DNA from: Euborellia annulipes
Taxonomy: Eukaryota; Arthropoda; Insecta; Dermaptera; Anisolabididae
Direction of reading: 5' to 3'
DNA length: 64,000 nt
NCBI GenBank assembly: GCA_023213315.1
Contig: JAKCPI010002804.1
Coordinates: 62,001-126,000, forward strand
Shown: in pieces, positions 34,412-45,700 of the stretch
Layout: the number at the start of each line of letters is the position of its first letter
Position numbering within the stretch: position 1 is the first letter of the stretch
Position numbers and translations under genes: made by a program
The notes under the pieces: model-generated
The model's input: only the letters and a program-made list of their open reading frames with translations
Told to the model about the DNA's origin: nothing
The model's database searches: none

Positions 34412-34667
34412 CTAAGGTGCTCCTTTGCTCGGTCGGTTTTTTCAATAAATAGAGGTATTGAGAGATAATCTTTATATTTGTTTAAAAATTTTTTATAAAT
34501 ATCTCCCAAGTGTATTACATCTTTGTAAAAATTAAAAAAATTTGTTGTAGGTTCTGAAATATGAAGAAACGTAAACCTAATAAAAATAAAAAACCTCTTA
34601 TATTAAATTTATTGAAAAATTTAAAAGAAAATTCCCAGAGAACCGACCGAGTAAAGGAGCATCTTAG
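34412..34667. mobile_element. 256-bp miniature inverted-repeat element
   Basis: Terminal repeats CTAAGGTGCTCCTTTGCTC... and inverse CTAAGATGCTCCTTTACTC... (27 bp, two mismatches). Lies 13 bp from the preceding element and 8 bp before the next target duplication. Family unknown. Confidence 0.65.
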
Positions 34668-34689
34668 AGCTTAACTTAAACAATATTTT

Positions 34690-35018
34690 GATGTTTTATG
34701 GCTGTGGAAATTCACTTGGGATTCGCAGGGATTTTTCAGCCAGGAGATTAAATAAAAATATCTTTTATTTAATTTTTATTTGCCGACGTTTCGGTCGTCT
34801 ATCACGACCTTCGTCAGGACAAATATTATCAACAATACCCGATCTTAGGTATTTTAATGTAATCATAAAAAATTTCTTTTTACTTTTATATGTATAAAAA
34901 AATTAGCATTTACTTGCTTGGGGCCTTGGATTCAATGATGAAGGAAGGTCGTGATAGAAACGTCGGCAAATAAAAATTAAATAAAAGATTTTGCAGCTGC
35001 AAAATCCCTGCGAACTGA
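34690..35018. mobile_element. Palindromic hammerhead-bearing miniature PLE, family A
   Basis: 329 bp between perfect 14-bp direct repeats TTAAACAATATTTT (34676-34689 and 35019-35032). Left half has the family-A asymmetric terminus (GATGTTTTATGGCTGTGG) and an intact minus-strand hammerhead. The right half is a shorter inverted copy with a deleted ribozyme (GAAGGTCGTGATAGAAACGTCGG around 34945-34975). Confidence 0.75.
34785..34817 (-). ncRNA. Type I hammerhead ribozyme, intact core
   Basis: CTGACGA (C at the free position 7), stem II GGTCG/CGACC, GAAAC, GTC. Stem I ATTTGTC/GGCAAAT pairs over 7 bp with one G-T. The best stem I in the window. Confidence 0.8.
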
Positions 35019-35270
35019 TTAAACAATATTTTTTTTTTTGTCAATATTTAGAGTAACTCTCTACCTCCCCCCCCCCTCCCTTATCGCACATTTTGGTTGG
35101 TCTTCTCAAACTCAGATTTCGTCCTTTGAGGACGGACAAATTTCTTTGTTACGGCAGAAGCAGATACTCCCAGTGAGTTTTGAATTGTTGAAATTAATAG
35201 AATATAAATAACATGTAGGAAACGCCCTAATTTCTAACATCACAGCCCAAAGCTTTTGATTTCTTTTGAA

Positions 35271-36647
35271 TCAAAGTCCTAATATTGTATATTTATGTGT
35301 GCTATTTGTATTGTTATTACTATTCCGACCTGCAACGCCATGCACTCGTTTCTTGTGTGAATAGAAGTTGGCACTATTAGCGAATGTACTTGTGCAATAT
35401 GGACAGGCGTAGGGCTTCTCTCCTGTGTGCTGCCGTAGATGGACGGTTAATGTTTGTTTCATCTTGAAACATTTCCCACACGATGAACATTGGTAAGGTC
35501 TGGCGTCGCTGTGACTTTTCAGGTGCTTATTGAGATGATCCCGGATCTTGTAAGTTCTATCGCAATGTGGACATGGAATTAACACGCCCTCTTGGTGGGT
35601 CTTCATATGAGTGCGCATCGTCAATTTATTTTTCAACCTAAAAATAGAAAAAAATACATAACTGTTTGTAATAAATCAAAATCAGATTTGGAGTGTAGTT
35701 GTAAGATTTATTCTACTGAGTTAACATAAAGAAAGAAGTAGAAAAATCTGGTGTGACTAGTCGCACTTTCTCTTACCTTTGGTATCACACCAGATTTTTT
35801 GTGCCGACATATATTTAGTTTTCGCCGATATATTAAAATTTCAGATGTAATAAAATTTTTCTAAGTATGGGAAAATATTTATATTTTGTTACCATGAAAA
35901 CCATTTCATTGTACGTAAATGTTTTTTTTTTTATATTTAACAAAAATATGCTTGGAACATAAAATGTATATGCCATTTTCCAATTAGTATGGAAACGCCC
36001 ATATATTAAGTTTCCCATAGCACCTTGCATTTTAAATGTTGACTGCTTGAAATAAACTCTGGTTATTTTTCAAAATTTGAATCTCATATTCGGATATTTT
36101 ATACACAATAGAGAATCCTAAAAAAGTACAAAATTTCATAATTGGGAAAAAAATTAACATATATAGAGAAAGTAAAAAAGTAATAATGAATGGAGAAGAG
36201 AAAATAAGGAGGAAAAATGCTCTTAACTCCTAATTATTGATCGAGAACATGGATAAATTAAAACCATTATTTTGTGCATTTTGATTTTTATTGCAAGTAG
36301 CCAATAAACAATTTTTTGTCTCAGTTTCCAGAAATATGCCTTAAAATCCACTCTTGGGGTTGTTTAAAAATTAGACAACATGCAGCTATTAGGAAGTAGT
36401 AATAAATAAATAAAGCAAAGTTTACCATTTTCCACAGATGGTGCATTGTATTTGATGTTCTTTAATATCATCATGGCTTAACATGTGCACTTTCAATCCA
36501 CTTCGGTTTGGGAAGGTTTTTGCGCATATGTGACAGATTTCAGCTTTTATTTTCAAATGAACAAAATTCCTATGAATATTTAAATTGTCTCGGTGTTTAA
36601 ATCTAAAAAAATAAATTGAAAATTAATTTGCGTATTGATGAAGGACT

Positions 36648-36681
<34 letters not shown>

Positions 36682-36693
36682 CCTCTTTCCTCC

Positions 36694-36729
<36 letters not shown>

Positions 36730-39700
36730 CTTTCTCCAACACACACTTATAACTTAATCAATAAAATTTTTATTTTATATTAAATATTTGTTTTTAAGGA
36801 CTCCATTTATTCGTGTATATTTTTTTTTTTTTTTATTCAGCTCTTTTGGCATACAGTCAGCCATTGAGCTAATAAAAATCGTTACAAAATATATGTTTAC
36901 AAAATTTGTATAACCAAAACTATATAAATACAATAGTACAACAATATAAATATTGAACAAGGAGCAAAATGAGGTAGCCAGCCAGCAGAAATAAATAACT
37001 TTAATATTATTTCGTCGACGTTTCGGGAGCGCGCCGCTTCCCATCCTCAAAGATGCTCTTTGAAGGCTGAAGATGGCAGGGTTGATCCCAGCCGAAACGT
37101 CCCTAATAAAGAGTATTCGTTACTGAATCGAGGCTCTATTATTTGGCTGCATCCTCTTTCCATTAAACATCTAAAGGAATTGTCGGAAGAATAAATGAAA
37201 CCGCCAAGTCAGAGCAGAGACAATTGACGAGGATGCATTCTGTCGTTTCGGCCAAAAGCAGGCCTTCATCAGGACCAGATTTGTCTGAAATTCAAGACAA
37301 TTATCAACATTTACAAATTTCTTCTACAACTAAATGATTATAAACTGTTTTAGTTTTCAGTTTTTACCTCTTCATCAATGATGTATATATATATATTTTC
37401 AATGTTCTTATAAGTAATTAAAGAAAATTTTTGTTTTTTGTTAATTATACAAATTTTGTTTTTTTTTATATATAGAAATCACTTTTTTTTCTTTTTTATA
37501 ATGATTTCTTAAGGCTATATTTGATAAGATTTAAAACCTAAAAAAAAAATTTTTTTTTTAGTATTTCATCATACATTTACAATTTATCTTAATTAAATTA
37601 AATAATTTCATTTTTACTTTCTCTTACCTATTAGTCAGGGAGCCCAGGCCCATTTTTGCAAGTTATTACTACTACTAAAACACTCTGGGCCCCTTCAAAC
37701 ACGAATATATTATTATTTATGTTTTGTATTTGTCCTACAAATATTTTTTTTTAATTTAATGTTAATAATTTTCTTAAGATTTAATTAAAAAACCCATAAA
37801 TAATAATAAATTTTTGAGAATCGTCAAATTGAAATATTATATCCCCGCTACTCCTGTTAGCTACCACAATCAAGAATTGTTGAGTTGGTCGTCTCATCAA
37901 AATGAAGCTACTCAGGGAAAATTAGCTTGATAGTAATAACTTGCAAAAATGGGCCTGGGCTCCCTGACTAATAGGTAAGAGAAAGTAAAAATGAAATTAT
38001 TTAATTTAATTAAGATAAATTGTAAATGTATGATGAAATACTAAAAAAAAAATTTTTTTTTTAGGTTTTAAATCTTATCAAATATAGTCTTAAGAAATCA
38101 TTATAAAAAAGAAAAAAAAAGTGATTTCTATATATAAAAAAAAAAAAAAAAAATTTGTATAATTAACAAAAAACAAAAATTTTCTTTAATTACTTATAAG
38201 AACATTGAAAATATATATATACATCATTGATGAAGAGGTAAAAACTGAAAACTAAACCAGTTTATAATCATTTAGTTATAGAAGAAATTTGTAAATGTTG
38301 ATAATTGTCTTGAATTTCAGACAAATGTGGTTCTGATGAAGGCCTGCTTTTGGCCGAAACGACAGAATGCATCCTCGTCAATTGTCTCTGCTCTGACTTG
38401 GCGGTTTCATTTATTCTTCCGACAATTCCTTTAGATTGCGCCCTACACCAACCAGCATATAAGTTATAAGCAAAAAGAAAACTACACAGAAATTTAGATT
38501 CATATTAGAATCAGGCGTTACATCGTTTTCAAGATTATTAGGGACATTGGTTGAATTTTGGCGCTATAGTTAAGCTCACACATTTATTTATTTTTTTTTA
38601 ATAAAATTTTAAATTATATGAGTGTAAATTTTGAATGTTCTGTTTTGAGAAATCAAATTTAAAATACGGGCAACAGGCAAAAATATGTTTTAATGGAGGA
38701 TCCGTGTCAAATAATGTGCAAAAAAATCGAGGAAGATATGACACTGATATTTCTCAACTTCCTCATTGGAATGCAAAAAGCTCGTTTAAGATGTTGTCTT
38801 TGCACTTTGTTTGACACAAACCCTCACCTCGATTAAACTGAAGATGATTAGCCTTTGCAAATAAAATCAAGGGACAAGAAACAGCTTATACCGAAAATTA
38901 ACCTAAAAATGTCAAACTCGGAAGGTAATTTATTCGAAGAAAACAAGAAATCCTCACTTGCTTTAAACAAAGACACAATAAATATTAATATTTAAATTGA
39001 AATATTAAATGAATTAATCTATAATAAATAAATATCAAATGTCAAGTCGTATATAAAATGGCGGAGAGCTTTGCTTGTGCGTAAAATTCAATCGAACATC
39101 AAGCGGCTTGCACAATTAAAATGCTTGCGCAAAATACTATTACTGTTTGCTTGTACAAAAAGATTGCACGTGAATGCTTGTCAAGTTTGCAGTTACATGT
39201 GTAGCCGCCTTAAGGCAAAACGAGAGGATATACGTAAATAGATCGTGCACTCAGGCATTTTGGTGCAGTGGCGTATTAAGTACAGGATAGAAGTAGAAGA
39301 TTGATTATGAACATTTGATAAAAGAATTTTTAAGGAGAAAATTTATTGAGATATAAACACATAATTTTATTTTTTCGTTTATTGTTTTAATTTTTTGAAT
39401 TTTTTTTTATTATTTTGAATTTCAAGTGTAGAGATATCAAAAGTGGTAATGGCATATAAGGCCCCTGGTAGACACAAAATTCCTCAAATTATTTTTTCAA
39501 TAAGGAACTAAAAGAACGAGATCAACTTAAAAATTATTATTTTCCTTTGTAAAACATCCCCAATATCCGTTTTTCCCTAGACTAATTTTATTTATTTATT
39601 ACTTACATTTTTCCACAAATTTCACATGGATAGCTCTTAAGTTCATTTTCAGGTGCATGTTGTTTCTGTTCATGTTTGAGCAAATCGCTTTTAGCCGCAA

Positions 39701-42700
39701 AACATTTTCCACAGGTTGAGCAAATGAAAGGTTCGTCCCCCGTGTGACGAAGTTTATGTGTCTTGAGACAAAATTTATTAGCAAGCTGTTTGCCACACAA
39801 ATCACATCTGAAAAATAAACAACAAACCAAATTAAAAATTTATTATTATGAGTAGGAGGAGAGAAAGGCAGCAAAAAGGAAAAATATTTTTCTTATTCTG
39901 CTTTATTTCATACACTTGTCGACGTTTCGGGCTTAGTTGGAATATAAGAGATGTGCTGATCTACATTTGTTTTATTATTATTACTACATTTTGTAGTAAT
40001 AATAATAAATGATCTATTTCTTGTTTACAGATAGAAAGTTGATTGCAAAATTTGGTTTTCATTTTAAGCAGTTATAGTATTAGTGAGAGAGAGAAGAGAA
40101 ACAAAGGTGGTGAGGCGACTGTGCTGTTTGCCTTGAACTGAGAGGGTCTGGGCAACTCCTGACATATTGGACTTCTGCTTCAATAGTGATATAAAATTAA
40201 ATTTTCTACTTTTTATATATATATTATAATATAATATTTGTATAATTAATTATAAGCCACTTATGATGTTTTTAAAAACATGTAGCCGAAGTAATTTTTG
40301 TGTATATTTTAAGGTCCTCATGAAGATCGGAATATCGCCCGAAACGTCGAAAAGTGTATGAAATAAGGCAGAAGAGAGAAATATATTATTTTTTCTTTGT
40401 CTGCTTTCGGCTGCCTTGATTTCCTCACAGCTCATTCTTCATTCAGCCACCGGTTCTGAAATAAATAAATTATTATATATGATTAAATCGTATTTGGACG
40501 TTAAAATTTGATAAATACTTTTTTTTTTTTTCAAGCAACTCGCAATGCTCAGAGACTGAGGAATAAAACCATAATAATCTTACAATCCGCAACCTCCTTT
40601 CATCTTTAGAATTTGGTCCGAAGGTTTGTTTGTATTTCGATAAAACTATCAGGAAACAAAAGATGTGATTATTCAATCACATCATTTTTTCAGAGGGTTT
40701 AATGAAAGACAGGGATGCAAATTATTTGATTCAATTTTAGTCTCCTCGCTCAACGTGAGCAGAGTTGGAAAGTTATTTACAGACGAGTAAATTACACGTT
40801 TACTACCTTGTAAATAACTATAAAAAAACCACCTCCTGAAAAAATAGGTTAAAAGATTTTATTTCATATTTTTTTGTGTTTTAGAGCATTGACGGTGTTG
40901 TTTTCTTTTTATTTAATGAATAATATAATCAAAATGTTAATAAAATAATTAAAAAATGAATTGAATAATGGAACGTGGCTGTAGCTGATATGTTTAATAG
41001 GAAAGAGGGTGCAGCCAAATAATTGAGCCTCTATTAAGTAACGAACACTCTTTATTGGGACGTTTCGGCTGGGATCAACCCTGCCATCTTCAGCCTTCAA
41101 AGCTAGAAAATATATAATACATTCATTTTTCTAATTTTTTTCTTATTAACATCGATATTATAATAGTCAATATACTTACAACTTAAATTTTATATATACA
41201 AATAGAGTTGTCATATATCAATAATACAAGTTATTCGCATTCTTTGTCCAATGAATGTAATATTCCTTTAATACCATCAACTTGTATTATTGATATATGA
41301 CAACTCTATTTGTATATATAAAATTTAAATATGCTGTAAGTATATTGACTATTATAATATCGATGTTAATAAGAAAAAATTAGAAAAATGAATGTATTAT
41401 ATATTTTCTAGCTTTGAAGGCTGAAGATGGCAGGGTTGATCCCAGCCGAAACGTCCCAATAAAGAGTGTTAGTTACTTAATAGAGGCTCAATTATTTGGC
41501 TGCACTCTCTTTCCTATTAAACATTAAAAAATGAAATTAAATATGGTAACCTAACCTCAAACTGTTTGTAAATATATTTATTATTTTCTTTAATTAATTA
41601 ATATCAGTTAAATTCGGTTTGCTTTTATTTTTTTGGGTTTCTGATAAGGAACAAAACATTTGGAAAATTAATTTTCGAATATATATGGCTTGAAAAGTGG
41701 AATCTGGTCTGCCAATCCTCCATTAACTATATGAATCCTCAAGATTAAAAAAAAATCCAAAAGTAATATTTGTTTTGTTTTCTAAAATATAACAAAAAGA
41801 ATAGAAAAGAAGGAAATTTTATCTTAATTAGATCTTTCAAGAAGCATTTGACATGGGTAAAAAAAAAAAAAAAAATTTAGAATAAAACCTTTTAAAAGCA
41901 TCTTATTTTTGAATATAAAATTTTCTAAAAAAAAGATATATAAAATCAAATTAATAAGTATGTATGTACAGTGAGGGACAATATTAAGTCCCACCCATGC
42001 TTTTTCTACTTGTAATTATTTCATTGTTTTTATAAAAGAAAAAAAGAAAATAATAATCTTTAGTGGAAATTTTCTAGGTTTGAACCATGAAAGTTTCCAT
42101 TCAAAAATGTATAATATTTTTTTTAAAAACAATGAAAGTAGAAAACGCATGGGTGGGACCGTACCGAATCTTGTTTTTGTTTGAATTTGATTAATTTTTT
42201 TTGAGTTTCCTTTCTCGAGGGGTTCGCGCATTCGCACCCGAGTTATTTACGAGATTTTTGTAAATAACTGCAAAATCGTGAAAATAACCCAACTCTGACC
42301 ATGAGTGAGACACTTCTCCAAACTCTTGTTTGTTTGAGTCTCAGCAATACCTGCTGGACCTTTTCTCCTTGATCATAATGCGTTGATTCAAATAAGATCC
42401 TTGGCACCTTTTAGCCTAGCGCACAGTTGGGTGACGCGAATATTTTGCGAGCTCGCCACACTTGGGCAACGTTTTTTTGTCGCGACGATGGATTGTATTT
42501 GAAAATTCAAAATTCATTTAACAAAATGTCGTCCTCAGAGGAAGAGTTCGTTCTTAGTGCATCCCTTTTAGAAAAAAATTACTCTATATTTACCTTTCAG
42601 ATATATTTCAAGCATTCCTGCAGCAACGACCAACCATGTGCTCCTGACGAACAAAGTCATAGATAAATGCACAGAGATATGCAATGCAAGCCCATCAGTT

Positions 42701-45700
42701 GACCAATGTTGGCATATGGCACGAAAATCCAACTAATTCTAATTGCACGCAGAAGGGCGCACTAGTGCTTCAATCAGCCAGGCCGCCTCATTTTAAAAAT
42801 TATTTATCTGTATATACACTCCCCTGCAAAAAAAGTGGTGCACTTTGTTTCTTCTTTAAGAAGACCTGTTCTAATCTATTCTAATGATAGTGTAATTTAT
42901 TAAACATTTAATATGAATAAACTTATACATGCACAAGGAAGGAAGCAGGTGCAGCCAAAATTAAAGCCTCCGATTTTGTTACAATTAATGAGACGTTTCG
43001 AGAAAACTTTATTTCCTCATCATCAGTCTTTCCTACACAAGAAATACATAATATAACACATTAATATAGAATAGATAGAAAAATTTTTTTTTTTAAACAA
43101 TATAAGATAACACTTACAAATTGTATTTGTCCCGGAGTTGTTAAAAGGGCACAATACATTTATTATGTATTTTCTTTATGGGTGTGTTATTCATTGACTT
43201 GTTCAGTGAGAATGTTAAAAATTGCAAAAGCGTCTCGATTATAAATATATTTCTTTCAATATTTCTTAAAATATTTCTATAATTAAAATTTAATCTTAAA
43301 ATCTGGTCAATGTTATTTAAATTAAAACGAAATGTTGAAAGAAGAAATCTTTTCATCAAATCAATAAAAACAAATTTACAGAGATATATAAAAAAATTCA
43401 AAAATTTTCCCCTTTAAAAACAGAAAACTATCTATACGCTTGTATGAACATGATTACAGTGTGAGAAAGGGCAAGAGGTCTACCGCTCTGAGCATACATT
43501 GCGTTGATAATGGCCACACATTCGATTTAGATAATGTGGAAATACTGTCGTTTGAGCCTAATTACAACAAAAGAACAACATCAGAAAAGTGCTACATCAA
43601 ATTATTTGGTGACCGGGCAATTAACTTTCATACGGATTGTGAAGGGTTGAGCGGCATATATGATGGGGTTATTGGTGACCTAGCCTCCAGATGTGCTGAG
43701 GACGTGTAGGGGTTTTTCGAAATGTTGTGAAATATTCATTTTATTCTCTGCTATACTCTTGGCCCGATCTCACATATTCAAGGGGGTTTTTATAAGAAAA
43801 TTTTGAGGGAAAAATACATTTTGTTTTTAAAGGGGAAAATTTTTGAATTTTTTTATATATCTCTGTAAATTTGTTTTTATTGATTTGATGAAAAGATTTC
43901 TTCTTTCAACATTTCGTTTTAATTTAAATAACATTGACCAGATTTTAAGATTAAATTTTCCGGGACCCTCCAACTTTCGAGAAAATAATAAGACACCCCA
44001 ATGCAACAATAGCGCATCACCTCAATAGATTTCTCACATCATCCCATCTGAAATTTTGAAAGATATTTTTTGTGTATATGTAATTTGCTACACTATTATT
44101 TTTACTATGTTGTTTATATGTATATAACTTGCTACTCTATTATTTTTACTATGTTATTTATATGTATATAACTTGCTACTCTATTATTTTTACTATGTTA
44201 TTTATATGTATATAACTTGCTACTCTATTATTTTTACTATGTTATTTATATGTATATAACTTGCTACTCTATTATTTTTTACTATTTTATTTATATGTAT
44301 ATAACTTGCTACTCTATTATTTTTACTATGTTATTTATATGTATATAACTTGCTACTTTATTATTTTACTATGTTATTTATATGGATTTTTGTATATATG
44401 TATGTGAAGGGAATGACTGAGGGGTCACCCCTAATAAATAAAAAAAAAAAAAAAAAAAAAAAAAAAGATTAAATTTTAATTATAGAAATATTTTAAGAAA
44501 TATTGAAAGAAATATATTTATAATCGAGACGCTTTTGCAATTTTTAACATTCTCACTGAACAAGTCAATGAATAACACACCCATAAAGAATATACATAAT
44601 AAATGTATTGTGCCCTTTTAACAACTCCGGGACAAATACAATTTGTAAGTGTTATCTTATATTGTTTAAATAAAAAAAAATTTTTCTATCTATTCTATAT
44701 TAATGTGTTATATTATGTATTTCTTGTGTAGGAAAGACTGATGATGAGGAAATAAAGTTTTCTCGAAACGTCTCATTAATTGTAACAAAATCGGAGGCTT
44801 TAATTTTGGCTGCACCTGCTTCCTTCCTTGTGCATAAATCAACAGCCACGTACTTCATTGGTAAACTTATACATTTCTAAATAATTTTAGCACAAATTCA
44901 AAACATTTTTATCAAATTATACAATTTTAATAAAATAAAGAAAAATATGTGTATTTTCAATTTTTCAGACAAATCAACTTAATCTTGATTGGTTTTGTTG
45001 GATATTATTTAAACATTTTGTTTTTATAAGAATTTCCAATAAATAGAACAGAGAAAAACTGAAAAGGAAAGATTATTTTAAAATATTAAAAATTTGGCGT
45101 TAATGATATGGATTTGTTTTAAATTTACTTAGAAATGTATAAGATACTTTATATTAAATGTTTAATAAATTTCAGTATCATTAAGGTAGAGTAAAATAGG
45201 TCTTTTTAAGAAGAAACAAAGTGCGCCACTTTTTTTGCGGGGCAGTGTATATTTATATTAATTTCATTAGAAAAAAATAGAAAATTGTCGCCTAGCTAAG
45301 ACCCTCTGATTACGTAAAAGATCTTAAATGAATAAAAATATATATTTATTTTTATTCATTTAAAATCTTTTACTGTGCGCCTTCCTATTGGAATCTATGT
45401 AAACTTCTCGAAGCGGAAAAAAAAAAAACTGTAGCGTCGACCAAGTGTGCGCTAGGCTTTTGTTTGTTTGTCGCTCTAGCAATCACACACACACACACAC
45501 ACATACACACACACACAGACGACGGAGCAAAGTCTCAAGTGGGGATTGTTGCTCTCCCACCTCTGAGCATTGCGAATTGTTTGTCGAACGCTCTGTTAGC
45601 TAAAACAACTCAATGTTCACAAAAATAAATTTCCCTCATAATTTGTCCTCTCCTTATGCATTTTTTACTGTATGTAGTTAATGAGAGGATGGGAGAAATC

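Larger units (their letters stand above)
37169..38436. mobile_element. 1.27-kb palindromic element with variant hammerheads
   Basis: Arms about 37169-37660 and 37945-38436 are near-identical inverted copies, with a ~285-bp AT-rich spacer. The outer part of each arm has a hammerhead-like motif. The inner part ends in TTTTTACTTTCTCTTACC next to GGGAGCCCAGGCCC. A DNA-transposon-like inverted repeat is thus combined with PLE-like ends. No coding. Confidence 0.65.
40960..41522. mobile_element. Palindromic miniature PLE with two intact hammerheads, family C
   Basis: 563 bp between perfect 13-bp direct repeats ATTAAAAAATGAA (40947-40959 and 41523-41535). Arms about 40990-41232 and 41278-41526 are near-perfect inverted copies with a short centre. 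Each arm ends GGCTGCACTCTCTTTCC, 60-70 bp after the ribozyme. Asymmetric left end contains GAACGTGGCTGTAG, like the other families. No open frame. Confidence 0.8.
42931..44861. mobile_element. Penelope-like element remnant with inverted hammerhead ends, family B
   Basis: Flanked by perfect 13-bp direct repeats TAAACTTATACAT (42918-42930, 44862-44874). The ~325-bp outer arms (42935-43260, 44465-44850) are inverted copies ending GGTGCAGCC and GGCTGCACC, each with an intact ribozyme. 43260-43430 is repeated inverted at 43805-43960. Between them lies the C-terminal GIY-YIG endonuclease end of a PLE, plus a 44-bp tandem array. The extra right end AATCAACAGCCACGTACTTC is the family signature. This copy ties the ribozyme palindromes to PLE coding sequence. 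Confidence 0.85.
42817..45247. mobile_element. Tc1/mariner-type miniature element split by a PLE
   Basis: Termini CACTCCCCTGCAAAAAAAG and inverse CACTGCCCCGCAAAAAAAG are flanked by TA on both sides. Inverted similarity continues inward (AAACAAAGTGC, TTAAACATTTAATAT). The insertion 42931-44861 with its target duplication sits inside; without it the host element is about 490 bp. Confidence 0.7.

Noticed and set aside
44080..44385. Short regular repeats as a CRISPR or origin
   Set aside because: Plain 44-bp tandem repeat with no spacers, inside a retroelement.
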